Assembly (NCBI RefSeq): GCF_038051985.1
Contig: NZ_CP150291.1
Location: 1,860,001 to 1,924,000 of the forward strand
Length of the DNA: 64,000 nucleotides
Origin: Solibacillus sp. FSL H8-0523
Lineage (GTDB): Bacteria; Bacillota; Bacilli; Bacillales_A; Planococcaceae
Direction: 5' to 3'
A program made the position numbers and the translations under genes. Positions 1-8,952 of this stretch are shown here, one piece after another (positions within the stretch are counted from its first letter, which is position 1; every line of letters begins with the position of its first letter). The notes below the pieces were generated by a model. The model was given only the letters and a program-made list of their open reading frames with translations, made no database searches and was not told where the DNA came from.

Positions 1-319
1 TAGGTCTGCATTAAAGGAAATTGGATTATCATTCAGAAACTAAGTATTAAGAATATGACTACTCGATAAATTTACGAAATAGAAAAATTTGTATTCAACA
101 ATCTGGCGCATTGCTTTAATAAGGAGTGCGTCTATTAAGTAGTGATAATCAATTATTTTGTGAGGAAAGGTAAAGTATTTAAAATTTCGCTTTAGTTTCT
201 TCAGCAATCGGGCACAATTCTAGTACAAGGGATTGTGTCTTTTTTTTCTTCGAAAATGCTACTACTAATTTTAATCATTAAGCGTAATAACAACAAAAAA
301 GCGTTGCAATAAAGCAACG
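1..319. other. Intergenic start of window, no gene recognised
   Basis: I find no convincing coding region here. The stretch holds two related hairpins (about 99-136 and 205-246), described separately, and the terminator of the minus-strand gene that follows. It may contain the 3' end of a gene that lies mostly outside the window, but no reading frame allows identification. Confidence 0.5.
205..248 (+). terminator. Rho-independent terminator, plus strand
   Basis: GCACAAT (212-218) can pair with ATTGTGT (232-238) across a 13-nt loop, followed by C and a run of eight or more T. It probably ends a transcript that enters from left of the window. A diverged copy without the T-run lies at 99-136. 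Confidence 0.55.
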
Positions 320-320
320 C
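295..320 (-). terminator. Terminator of the small membrane-protein gene
   Basis: GCGTTGC (301-307) and GCAACGC (314-320) form a perfect 7-bp stem. Read on the minus strand it is followed by a T-run (295-300). The stem touches the stop codon of the gene at 320-625, which supports that gene being transcribed. Confidence 0.75.
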
Positions 321-625
321 TAAGTTCGAGCAATTTTAAACAATTTTACGGCACAAACTATTGAGCCTATAAGTCCAGTTATTGTAAAAACATATGCAAC
401 TAATAAAGACATGGGGCTATAAATAATGATTCTATAAGTTCCTAGAAAGCATAGTAACAAACCGCTAATGAGGCCTAATAATATTTGACTCTTATCTTTC
501 AAGAATACCACCTCCAATATATGGGGATAAGAGCGTGTTAACATACGCTCCCGCAACTCTCGAGCGGTGTTACGACAAATACATACAAGACAACTAATTA
601 TGATTAGTAGAGTCGTCGCATACAC
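320..625 (-). CDS. Small predicted membrane protein, unknown function
   Basis: This 101-codon frame has hydrophobic segments at about residues 3-17, 46-65 and 71-94, so it would be a small integral membrane protein. I do not recognise a family. The GTG start has no clear Shine-Dalgarno sequence. An internal ATG at codon 28 would remove the first hydrophobic segment and is a possible alternative. An intrinsic terminator sits exactly at its stop codon, the best evidence that it is a real gene. It runs divergently from the nucleotidase gene, with about 35 bp between starts. Confidence 0.45.
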   Translation of the reverse strand: MYATTLLIIISCLVCICRNTARELRERMLTRSYPHILEVVFLKDKSQILLGLISGLLLCFLGTYRIIIYSPMSLLVAYVFTITGLIGSIVCAVKLFKIART

Positions 626-659
626 TTATTAAGGATTATCTATTTTCAGGAGGTTTGAG

Positions 660-3425
660 ATGAAAAGAAACGTGTATGAAAAGTTATTTAAGGCAGGTAT
701 TGCGACAACTTTAGTTGCTTCAGCTTTCGTAGTTGCCCCAATAGGTGAGGTAAACGCACAAAAAGATGATCACAAAAATGCTAACAAAAAAGATAACAAA
801 AAAGGCCATGGAAAAGATAAAAAACCCGTACAAAAAGTGGACAAGACAAACCTGCAAACGACGATTAACAAATTGTTCAATCACAAAAAAGAAGATTATA
901 CAGTAGATAGTTGGAATAAATTTCAACAGGCACTTTCAGCAGCCCAAAGAATATTTAAAGATTCAAAGGCATCACAGTCTGATGTAACAAAAGCAATGAA
1001 TAATTTACTAGCAGCTATAGCTAATTTAGTCGTAGTAACCCCACCTACAGATGTGAAAGTGAATACATTAAAAGAATTAAAATCAGCAATTAACAATCCA
1101 AAGGTTAAGAATATTACTATTCAAAAGGATATAAAAGTAGAAGAAAAACTAAAGATTACTTCAGAAAAGCATATTAACGGAAATGGCTATACATTAACTG
1201 GGGAATTTTCGAAAAAGGGAGACAATTCCTATGCGCTAGAATTTATGAAAACAGTCGGTTCCATCACAAATATTAAAATTAAAAGTGCTGATGCAGCAAT
1301 TTATGTAGATGGCTCAACTGTTACATTAAGTGGCACGATTGATGTCAGTGGAAATAAAAACGCTGGAATCATTGTATCCGCAGCTTCGGGAGGAAAGGGT
1401 CAATCACTCCTAAAACTTGTGAATGCAAAGCTAGTGAATCGTGATGAAGCGAATAATAAACCGACAATTTTAGAGGAACGAATTGAAAATAAAGATGTTT
1501 CGAACAAAGTAGTTGGTTATGAAGGCATGTATGTGGATTACAATCAAAAATCAGCTAATCATTTACAAAGGTTTTATTATTTAAACCGTGAATTAAGAAC
1601 ACCAAATCCGATAAAACGCTTCACCTTGTCACTAATGCATTCAAATGATACACATGCCAATTTAAATCAAATAGCCAAAAAAGTAACAGCTGTGAAGGAA
1701 GTGCGTGCAGTTAGACCGAAAGCATTACTTCTAGATGCAGGAGATGTGTTTTCTGGAACATTATATTTCAATGCATTTAAAGGGCAAGCAGACTTACAAT
1801 TCATGAATTTAATGGGCTATGATATTATGACGTTTGGTAACCATGAATTTGATTTAGGAGCTAGCGCGGAAGGACATCAGGCGTTAGTAAATTTTATTAA
1901 AGGTGCCAAATTCTCATTTGTTAGTTCAAATATTAATTTTTCAAAGGATGCCAAGTTTAAAGATTTATTTAGCGAATCGATAACAAGTAATCCAAAAAAC
2001 GGGAAAATATATAATGGCATTGTAAAAGAAGTAGATGGCGAAAAAGTTGGTTTCTTTGGCTTAACAACGGCAGAGACACGAGATATTTCAAGTCCGGGGT
2101 CTATTGCCTTTAAAAACTATATTGAAGAAGCGAAAAAAACAGTCCATGCATTTGAAAAAATGGGCGTTAATAAAATTGTTGCGATCACTCATATCGGATA
2201 TGATGACAACCCAACCATTGATAATGACTTAAATTTAGCATCAATGGTCGAAGGAATTGATGTAATTGTTGGTGGACATAGTCATACACAGTTGGCTCAG
2301 CCGATAATCGTTGATGAGAACCACACACCAACTATTATTGTGCAGGCCTCTCAATATAATGAATACCTAGGAACACTGGAAGTTGAATTTGATAAGAGGG
2401 GTGTAGTCGTTCGCCATGAAGGCCAATTAATTAAGATTGCTGACAAAGTAGAAGATAAAGGAGCTGCCAAACTACTTCAACCGTATAAAGCAAAAGTAGA
2501 ACAGATTTCCGCTCAGGAAACTGGGGCAAGAGCAGTCAAAGCATTTGATAATCCACGTACAGAATCCAATAGTGTTCGACGAAATGAAACACCATTAGGC
2601 AACTTAATTACGGATGGGATGCTACAGAAAGCGAAAACGTATAATCCCAACGTCATTATGGCATTCCAAAATGGTGGTGGAATACGAGCTGGAATCAATC
2701 AAGGACCGATTACGATTGGTGAAGTGATTACGGTGCTTCCGTTTGGCAACACATTAGCAACGATGAATTTAACGGGTGCGGAAATAAAACAAACATTTGA
2801 AACAAGTTTGAAAGATCTCCCACTAGAAAATGGTGGTTTCTTACATGTATCCGGTGCAAAAGTGGAATATGACTCCTCCAAGCCTGTTGGAAAACGTGTA
2901 GTATCGATTAAGTATAAAAATGCATCGAATACCTACACGGAACTCCTAAATAACACCGTCTATACAATCGCGACAAACGCCTTTACAGCTAAAGGTGGGG
3001 ATGGCTTTGCGGTATTAGCTAAAGCATACGCAGAAGGACGAGTGAAGGATTTAGGATTATCTGATTGGGAAAATTTCCGTGATTATCTTGTAAGTCTTAA
3101 AACGGTTGATGCGAATAGAGAAGGGCGTATTGTAGATGTAGTAGGAAAAGTTCTGGAACTTCCTGGAGGGACGATTAAAGATACCGATTTTTCTGGTACT
3201 TTACAAACTCCAAAAGTATACAGGGGGGATGTAAGAGTGCATGTAACAAATGTAACGCTTCTTACTAATGCTGTAGTAAAAGGAAACCTCATCATTACTG
3301 GAAAACTTCCACGTGCATTTAATTTAGTGGATATACTCGTAGAAGGAAATTTAGACCTTACTGGACTCGATGCGAAGGACTATAATTCTAAGAATGTAAA
3401 AGTGAATGGAGAAATTATTTTTTAG
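660..3425 (+). CDS. Secreted multidomain 5'-nucleotidase / metallophosphoesterase
   Basis: This 921-residue exported protein probably removes phosphate from nucleotides outside the cell. A signal peptide (about 1-33) ends in VNA before a very Lys-rich, charged linker. A helical FIVAR-like segment follows (about 62-123), then a beta-rich segment with pectate-lyase-like repeats (about 135-265). The catalytic metallophosphatase domain begins near 321 with the metal-binding motifs HSNDTH (327-332), DAGD (359-362) and GNHE (393-396), then THIGYD and GGHSHT. The 5'-nucleotidase C-terminal domain follows (NLITDGML, FQNGGGIRAG, LPFGNTL). The last ~95 residues resemble beta-strand repeats. There is no LPXTG signal, so retention would depend on the N-terminal modules. 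The start has a strong ribosome binding site (CAGGAGG). The fold is clear; the exact substrate is not. Confidence 0.9.
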   Translation: MKRNVYEKLFKAGIATTLVASAFVVAPIGEVNAQKDDHKNANKKDNKKGHGKDKKPVQKVDKTNLQTTINKLFNHKKEDYTVDSWNKFQQALSAAQRIFKDSKASQSDVTKAMNNLLAAIANLVVVTPPTDVKVNTLKELKSAINNPKVKNITIQKDIKVEEKLKITSEKHINGNGYTLTGEFSKKGDNSYALEFMKTVGSITNIKIKSADAAIYVDGSTVTLSGTIDVSGNKNAGIIVSAASGGKGQSLLKLVNAKLVNRDEANNKPTILEERIENKDVSNKVVGYEGMYVDYNQKSANHLQRFYYLNRELRTPNPIKRFTLSLMHSNDTHANLNQIAKKVTAVKEVRAVRPKALLLDAGDVFSGTLYFNAFKGQADLQFMNLMGYDIMTFGNHEFDLGASAEGHQALVNFIKGAKFSFVSSNINFSKDAKFKDLFSESITSNPKNGKIYNGIVKEVDGEKVGFFGLTTAETRDISSPGSIAFKNYIEEAKKTVHAFEKMGVNKIVAITHIGYDDNPTIDNDLNLASMVEGIDVIVGGHSHTQLAQPIIVDENHTPTIIVQASQYNEYLGTLEVEFDKRGVVVRHEGQLIKIADKVEDKGAAKLLQPYKAKVEQISAQETGARAVKAFDNPRTESNSVRRNETPLGNLITDGMLQKAKTYNPNVIMAFQNGGGIRAGINQGPITIGEVITVLPFGNTLATMNLTGAEIKQTFETSLKDLPLENGGFLHVSGAKVEYDSSKPVGKRVVSIKYKNASNTYTELLNNTVYTIATNAFTAKGGDGFAVLAKAYAEGRVKDLGLSDWENFRDYLVSLKTVDANREGRIVDVVGKVLELPGGTIKDTDFSGTLQTPKVYRGDVRVHVTNVTLLTNAVVKGNLIITGKLPRAFNLVDILVEGNLDLTGLDAKDYNSKNVKVNGEIIF

Positions 3426-3494
3426 TCCATTTATTTGTATCAGTAGTACACGCTGAGTAGATTGCTGGGATGGTCATACCCCTATAAAGACAAA

Positions 3495-3535
3495 AGTAGC
3501 GCCCCCAAAACATTGGAGGGCGCTACTACTTTTTC
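3495..3535 (+). terminator. Terminator after the nucleotidase gene
   Basis: AGTAGCGCCC (3495-3504) pairs with GGGCGCTACT (3518-3527), followed by a T-rich tract. It lies between convergent genes, so it may serve both directions. Confidence 0.75.
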
Positions 3536-3578
3536 GAACTAGATGCTCACAAATATAAAGCAGGGGACCCCGCCTATA

Positions 3579-5000
3579 TTAAAATGTCGACAAGCCTGTA
3601 GACTCCTGAATACGATACCATAGCTTTTTCCACACTGCTTGATCCTCGTACACCTCGAAATCTACTGTATACTGACCGTTTTCATTGTCCCAAATACGGG
3701 CAAAATAGCTTTCAATGGTTGTTGCGAGTTCGCTCGTTGCCGGCATTTCCATATATAAATTGGTCTCTAGATTTAAATCGGCGATATTTCGACGTGTGAA
3801 GTTGGCCGAGCCACCGAGTAGCTGTGCGTCATCACCAGTTTTCACATAAACAAATTTACTGTGATACTGTTCGCCGTTTGTATCATAAAAGCGCACATCG
3901 ATGCCATTTTCTACAAATTCGGCTGCTACCTGGCGATTTGGAATGCCGTTTTTTTCGATGCCAAACGCGTCCTTGTTCGGGTCTAATATGACGTCGACAT
4001 TAGCTCCGCGCTTTGCTGTAGCCTTTACTGCTTTGACAACATCACGGTCTGCTAAATAAAACACGCCGATTTTAACTTCGCTATTTTCAGATGCCCCGTC
4101 TAACATTGCAAGGAGTGTTTTTTCAATTTTTCCTTCTGTTACAAGCTTCGTCTGCATGTCAGCTGGTTCACTTGTATAGTTCCATGCGACTTCAGGAAGT
4201 GTGATATCTGATAGGGCAGCTACGGCTTGCTCAGATTTGTAAATGTCTTGCAAAATGTCACCCGTCACAACAAAGCCGATATTGGAGTGAAGGCTACTGC
4301 CATCATGCGTAATATTCGCAGACGTAATGAGTGCCTGTTGTTCATTTAATACAACTTTGCGGTGATTGGCCTTAAAGTTCACTAAATCTAAGTACGAGCC
4401 AATCGAGGCCTTGTCACCATCTGGGTTAAAGGCGTTCGGTAAAAAGCCGTTTTGTGAAACCGGCCACCATTGTAAGTAAGAGCGCCAAATACTCGAGTAC
4501 AGCGGGTTTGAATCCGGAAGTGCCTTCATATTTGTAAAAATCACTTCAGCTCCCGCATCTGCTAATTTCGTAAAGTTTTCGGGTGTAGCCGAGCCGTACA
4601 TATTATTAATGGCATCTGTAATAATTGTGACATGGAGTGCTGGATTGTCATTGATCGCTGCTAACACTGCGTTTGTGATATCATCCGCACGAGTAGGGTA
4701 GCTGCCCTTTGAACGGTCATAATCGTCGTTGTATAGAAACATATCAATTACCAGTGAGTGTTCGGCTTCATCAATAATTCGTAGCATCTCATCATATAAA
4801 TGCTGCTCCATGACACGGCCATTATTATCATACGTGACGTCATAAACGAAACGCACGTCGCTGTCATTATGTAAGTTTCCGTCTACCGAAACACCCTGTG
4901 GCAGTGGCTTTACATAATAGACAATGCCGACGACGAGTGGAATTGCGATAAGTCCTGTAACGAGTATCCCCATTCTTTTACGCCATTTCTTCAAATCCAT
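3579..5000 (-). CDS. Membrane-anchored phospholipase D-family protein
   Basis: A hydrophobic N-terminal segment (about 11-30) would anchor the protein, with the catalytic part outside the membrane. Two HKD-like motifs are present. The first reads HRK with Glu where Asp is usual, then TSAN. The second reads HSK, has Lys at the usual Asp position, then GGSAN followed by FTRRN. The His, Lys, Ser and Asn residues are kept in both. The family includes phospholipases, cardiolipin synthases and nucleases, and the sequence does not say which. The ATG at 5000 sits directly against a GAGGG motif. The TTG two codons in (4994) has better spacing and may be the real start. A palindrome-rich repeat lies just upstream. 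Confidence 0.8.
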   Translation of the reverse strand: MDLKKWRKRMGILVTGLIAIPLVVGIVYYVKPLPQGVSVDGNLHNDSDVRFVYDVTYDNNGRVMEQHLYDEMLRIIDEAEHSLVIDMFLYNDDYDRSKGSYPTRADDITNAVLAAINDNPALHVTIITDAINNMYGSATPENFTKLADAGAEVIFTNMKALPDSNPLYSSIWRSYLQWWPVSQNGFLPNAFNPDGDKASIGSYLDLVNFKANHRKVVLNEQQALITSANITHDGSSLHSNIGFVVTGDILQDIYKSEQAVAALSDITLPEVAWNYTSEPADMQTKLVTEGKIEKTLLAMLDGASENSEVKIGVFYLADRDVVKAVKATAKRGANVDVILDPNKDAFGIEKNGIPNRQVAAEFVENGIDVRFYDTNGEQYHSKFVYVKTGDDAQLLGGSANFTRRNIADLNLETNLYMEMPATSELATTIESYFARIWDNENGQYTVDFEVYEDQAVWKKLWYRIQESTGLSTF

Positions 5001-5031
5001 CCCTCATTTCTAATTTTAGTAATGGTTAATC

Positions 5032-5150
5032 AATTACGCCTCGGCGTAATTGCGTCCAGATTTTTTCGATATACTCGAAAAACTCCTTTAAAAATCTGTG
5101 ACATCCGCCGGGGGCATAACTTAATTCAGTGGGGTTCAAACCCCACTGAA
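5032..5150. repeat. Palindrome-rich intergenic repeat element
   Basis: Three inverted repeats are packed in 119 bp: AATTACGCC/GGCGTAATT (5032-5051), AGATTTTT/AAAAATCT enclosing TTTTCGA/TCGAAAA (5058-5097), and a perfect 12-bp arm pair, TTCAGTGGGGTT/AACCCCACTGAA (5125-5150). The GC-rich core 5104-5115 lies between the second and third. The arrangement looks like a non-coding mobile repeat (MITE/REP-like). I find no second copy in this window, so the repeat call rests on structure and on recollection of similar sequences in related genomes. Confidence 0.5.
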
Positions 5151-5251
5151 ATTAATTTATTAATTGCAATTAGTACTAACTACTAAATACGTATGAAAGC
5201 ATAAAAGGTTTCATGAATGTCTCATTAATGCTATTCCTGAAAAAGGGGCAA

Positions 5252-5284
5252 TAAAAAACACCTCCCGACAAAAGGGGAGGTGTT
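5252..5284 (-). terminator. Terminator of the chemoreceptor gene
   Basis: AACACCTCCC (5257-5266) pairs with GGGAGGTGTT (5275-5284). On the minus strand the stem is followed by a T-run, placing a terminator five bases past the chemoreceptor stop codon. Confidence 0.85.
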
Positions 5285-5289
5285 ATGGG

Positions 5290-6972
5290 TTAAACGCGGA
5301 ATTGTTGGATTTGTACTTGTAGTTGCTGTGAGTTTTCGGTAACCGCTGCTGCTACGTCGCTTACTTGCTCCATTGATGCTGATTGCTCTTCCATTGCTGC
5401 AGCAATCATTTCAATGCTTTCGGCTGCCTTACTTGAGCCGTTTGCAATTTCGTTAACAGAAGCAGTCACTTCCTCAGCACTTGCCGATAATTGTTCTGAT
5501 GTAGCAGAAACATCTTGAATCGAGTTTTTCATATCTTCTACATCGACTTCGATTTGATTGAATGATTCGCCCGCTTTTTCGATGATGATGACGCCTTCTT
5601 TTACAGAATTTAATGAATGGCGCACGGCGTTTTCAACGTCTGCTGTATCACGTTTGATTTCTTGTGTTAATTCAACGATTAATGTCGCAGAATTTTTCGA
5701 TTCCTCGGCAAGCTTACGTACTTCATCGGCTACCACGGCAAAACCTTTACCATGTTCACCTGCACGCGCCGCTTCAATGGCAGCGTTTAAGGCAAGTAGG
5801 TTTGTTTGATCAGTAATTGCGGTAATCACTTGCGAAATATTGTTAATTTCTTCTGTTTGTTTGGCTAGTTTCGTCACAAGTTCGTTGACGATGACTGTTG
5901 ATTCATCGATTGTGGCCATTTGTGTTTTTGCTTCGGTAATAATTGTTAGGCCAGTCGCAGCGACATGGCTTGCTTCCACGGCTTTGTTGTTTAACGTTTG
6001 TGTTGCTTCTGCAATTCGCTGGATACCAATGGCTGTTTCTTCCATGGCTGTCGCGCTGTCAGAAGCAATTTGGTAAGAATTTTGAGCCGCTTCAGATGTA
6101 TCAAACACGCGTTTTGTTACGTCGTTCGTTGTCGCAGTCACTTCCTGCGTACTCGCAAATAACTCTTCTGAAGAGGCGCTTAATTGCTCAGTATTTTGCT
6201 GTACATTTTGTACTAAGTCGCGTAAATTTGTGCGCATTGTGTTAAAGGCATTTGTTAATGTGCCTAATTCATCTTTTGTTACGACGTTTAAATCGGTACC
6301 CGTTAAATCACCAGATGAAATCTTTGTTGCCTCATCTGCTACTTTTACAAGTGGCTGTGTAATGCGCTTGCGGATATATAAAACAACAGCTAAAGAGATA
6401 ATGATACTAATAATTAATACTGCAATCGTTGTTGATTTTGAAAGATTAATGGTTTTTGCAGTGTCCTCTTTGATTGCTTGTAATCGCTGCTGTTCAATGT
6501 CTGCCATTGTTGTTGCGGTTGTCAAAATGCCCACGTTTGATTCTTGTAAATTATTATTCACAATATCTTTCGCGATTCCAGGACTCGTTTTATAAGATGC
6601 AATTAATTTTGACGCTTGAACGTTGAAATCATCGTTAAAGTTAATCAGATCATTAATAAGTGCGTCCATTTCTGGATTGTCAGAGCTTTGCTTTAAGTAC
6701 TCAACGCCTGCATCTAATTTATCTGCATAATTTGTTAAATTTGTTACGTTTTCTTCTTTCGGATCAGCAATGAGTGCACGTGCATAAAGACCCTGCATCG
6801 CTAGGTTAAAGCGTATATCATCAATCATTCGCACTTGTTCCATGCGGACATCCATTGCCTCATCAGTACGTGATTGAATTGTGTTATAGCTAATTGAGCT
6901 AATAATTGTTGAAGCGGCAATAATTGCAACTAAGATAAATAGTACAATATTTAATTTTTTTCCAATACTCAT
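5290..6972 (-). CDS. Methyl-accepting chemotaxis protein
   Basis: This 560-residue chemoreceptor senses an external signal and controls the CheA kinase. It has a first membrane segment at about 7-27, a helical extracellular sensor of the four-helix-bundle type, a second membrane segment at about 180-200, a HAMP linker, and a long cytoplasmic coiled coil. The conserved hairpin tip includes [20 protein letters not shown] and [16 protein letters not shown]. The start is placed at ATG 6972 because an AGGGTGG motif lies at the right distance; the GTG three codons upstream falls inside that motif. No other chemotaxis gene is nearby, so it is an orphan receptor whose ligand cannot be told from sequence. 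Confidence 0.93.
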   Translation of the reverse strand: MSIGKKLNIVLFILVAIIAASTIISSISYNTIQSRTDEAMDVRMEQVRMIDDIRFNLAMQGLYARALIADPKEENVTNLTNYADKLDAGVEYLKQSSDNPEMDALINDLINFNDDFNVQASKLIASYKTSPGIAKDIVNNNLQESNVGILTTATTMADIEQQRLQAIKEDTAKTINLSKSTTIAVLIISIIISLAVVLYIRKRITQPLVKVADEATKISSGDLTGTDLNVVTKDELGTLTNAFNTMRTNLRDLVQNVQQNTEQLSASSEELFASTQEVTATTNDVTKRVFDTSEAAQNSYQIASDSATAMEETAIGIQRIAEATQTLNNKAVEASHVAATGLTIITEAKTQMATIDESTVIVNELVTKLAKQTEEINNISQVITAITDQTNLLALNAAIEAARAGEHGKGFAVVADEVRKLAEESKNSATLIVELTQEIKRDTADVENAVRHSLNSVKEGVIIIEKAGESFNQIEVDVEDMKNSIQDVSATSEQLSASAEEVTASVNEIANGSSKAAESIEMIAAAMEEQSASMEQVSDVAAAVTENSQQLQVQIQQFRV

Positions 6973-7329
6973 AAAGTCCACCCTATCTTTTAAATTGTTA
7001 TATTTTTCTTATTATCACATACACATGTAGAGTTTTGTCGGATTGTGTAGAAATGAAGGGAATAGGGATATTAAAGGAAGAATTTTTTTGGTTTTTTAGG
7101 AATTTAAAGTGTGGAAGAGAATTTAATTGCTAAAAAGCATGTTTGCTCGTTGTTGTTTTAAAGATAATAATGTTAAAAAGTGTATTTTAACTATGAATAT
7201 AGACATGGAATATTCGACAAATAAAAAGGAGTAGTTACTCATTAGTTTGACAAAATGTAAAGAAGCGGACATGTTTTGATGGTATTTCTGTTAAAATATA
7301 GGTAATAAACCGATAAAGGGGGAATTTAA
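6973..7329. other. 357-bp divergent intergenic region
   Basis: This AT-rich region separates the divergent chemoreceptor and membrane-protein genes. A TTGACA hexamer (7247-7252) and a TAAAAT hexamer (7292-7297) are present but 39 bp apart, so they do not form one promoter. I see no small gene or stable hairpin. The right end carries a good AAAGGGGG ribosome binding site for the next gene. Confidence 0.4.
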
Positions 7330-8340
7330 ATGGTCATTCAAAAGGTAAGTCGCTATAAATGGCTTCTGGCCGCTGTGATTGTATTGGTAGGAAATGCGGT
7401 GGCGTTTCAATTATCATTTATTCACACATTAACAGAAGTAGAAGTGCGCGGTATGGTAATCGGCTCGCTCGTTGATTGTGCGGTTGTTGCGCCGGCATTG
7501 TTACTATTACATATGAAAAAGTGGTCGCTTAAAAAAGCGGTAATTTTTGCGGCGGGTGGGATTGTCCTCGCACGTTTCATCATTCCAGCGAGCTTTCTCG
7601 AACCATTTCGCTATTTGACTGGGACAGCTTTTGCAATAGAGGCTTGTCTGATTGTAATTGAATTATGTATCCTGATCGCTTTTGTAAAATATGTTCCTTC
7701 TATAATACATGCGGTGAAGGAGCAGCAGGAGCAAACGGTATTTGCGTTTCCAAAACTTGTAGCTGAAAAGGCGAAGGGCAATCCGATTATTAGTGTGCTT
7801 GCTTCGGAAATACTAGTGTTTTATTATGCTTTCTTGAGCTGGCGAAAACCTGCAGATGCGACTGGTTTTACCGTTTATAAAAATACGATGTATGTGCCGA
7901 TGCTGGTGATGATCTTTCATGCAGCATTATTTGAAGCGGTGGCGTTTCACTGGTTTTTCCATGACCGCCTACCGATTTTAGCGTGGGTCCACACCATTCT
8001 ATCGATTTACGGCATCATTTTCTTAATCGCAGATGCAAGAGCGCTTGTATTAAATCCAACAAAGTTAATGGGGCAAAAGCTGTACATTTCAAATGGGTTA
8101 ATGAAGCGCGCAGCTATTTATGTCGGGCATATTGAAGCGATTCATGACGCCTTTGAAAGTGACGAGGTATATCACATGAAGGTGCTTGGTAATACCGATG
8201 ATCAGCCTGCATTTGTGTTGGAGTTTAAGGCACCGCAAACGATTCACTTTGTCGGGGGCTTTGAGAAAAAGGTCAAGTATGTAGGGGTTTACGCGGATGA
8301 TGCGGTTGCTTTGAAAAAGCAGCTTGAACAGAACTTATAA
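7330..8340 (+). CDS. Polytopic membrane protein, unknown function
   Basis: This 336-residue protein has about six or seven hydrophobic segments across residues 12-245, then a hydrophilic C-terminal domain of about 85 residues rich in beta-like sequence. Related Bacillus proteins are often auto-labelled beta-carotene monooxygenase, but I see no iron-binding histidine pattern to support that name. A strong ribosome binding site (AAAGGGGG) lies eight bases before the ATG. A terminator follows at once, so it appears to be a single-gene unit. Confidence 0.7.
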   Translation: MVIQKVSRYKWLLAAVIVLVGNAVAFQLSFIHTLTEVEVRGMVIGSLVDCAVVAPALLLLHMKKWSLKKAVIFAAGGIVLARFIIPASFLEPFRYLTGTAFAIEACLIVIELCILIAFVKYVPSIIHAVKEQQEQTVFAFPKLVAEKAKGNPIISVLASEILVFYYAFLSWRKPADATGFTVYKNTMYVPMLVMIFHAALFEAVAFHWFFHDRLPILAWVHTILSIYGIIFLIADARALVLNPTKLMGQKLYISNGLMKRAAIYVGHIEAIHDAFESDEVYHMKVLGNTDDQPAFVLEFKAPQTIHFVGGFEKKVKYVGVYADDAVALKKQLEQNL

Positions 8341-8343
8341 AGG

Positions 8344-8381
8344 AAAATCCAGCAAACACGTGGTGTGTCTGCTGGATTTTT
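8344..8381. terminator. Terminator between convergent genes
   Basis: AAAATCCAGCA (8344-8354) pairs with TGCTGGATTTT (8370-8380), followed by T on the plus strand. It lies between the plus-strand membrane-protein gene and the minus-strand acetyltransferase gene. Confidence 0.75.
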
Positions 8382-8386
8382 AAAAT

Positions 8387-8797
8387 TTATGATTGTTTTC
8401 CTGTCTGCATATGATAGTTCCGCTTTAGCATCGCATTGCCTTTAAACAATCCGAAATGTTCGTAATACGGCACTAAATCATCGTCACAGCACAAATCAAT
8501 CATATAAATGTCTTGAAGCTGTGCAAGCATTTGTTCAACTAACTGCTTGCCAATGCCTTGATTTTTAAAGGTTGGTAACACTTCAAGCAAGGGAATGTAT
8601 GCACTAAGCACACCATCACTAATTGCTGTAATAAATCCGACCACTTGGTTTTTTTCGTCGTCAATCGCGAGCACAATATGCGCACTATTTTGTAATAGTG
8701 TTAAATGCGTTTCGGGATTTGGCGGATTTGGCCAATCGACAAAAAAGCCGTTTAGCATCGTTTCTGTAATATTGTCTATGTTTGTTTGAAATTTCAT
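8387..8797 (-). CDS. GNAT-family N-acetyltransferase
   Basis: This 136-residue single-domain protein matches the GNAT fold, which moves an acetyl group from acetyl-CoA to an amine. The acetyl-CoA pyrophosphate loop is visible as FKNQGIGKQLVEQ at about 78-90, after a strand covering PLLEVLPTF. The tail (YYEHFGLFKG) is typical of the family. The substrate cannot be predicted. AGGAGC lies about ten bases before the ATG. It stands alone. Confidence 0.8.
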   Translation of the reverse strand: MKFQTNIDNITETMLNGFFVDWPNPPNPETHLTLLQNSAHIVLAIDDEKNQVVGFITAISDGVLSAYIPLLEVLPTFKNQGIGKQLVEQMLAQLQDIYMIDLCCDDDLVPYYEHFGLFKGNAMLKRNYHMQTGKQS

Positions 8798-8952
8798 TTG
8801 AAATCAGCTCCTAATTTTTTTGGATTAGAAGTGATTCTCAATTATAAAGTAACATCGCACGTTACCTCCAGAGTGAATTTTTTTAATTATACAATAATTC
8901 TGTGGGTTTATCAGTATATAATTAAAATAAAAATTACTAAGGGTGATTGAGC

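Noticed and set aside
6230-6595. Open frame of about 120 codons antisense to the chemoreceptor gene
   Set aside because: It lies wholly inside a well-supported gene on the other strand, has no ribosome binding site and an unnatural composition. Similar shadows occur at 29274-29738, 50163-50582, 2513-2881 and elsewhere.
7016-7070. Possible SigD (flagellar) promoter for the chemoreceptor gene
   Set aside because: A CCGA core is present on the minus strand, but no TAAA at the required 15-base spacing.
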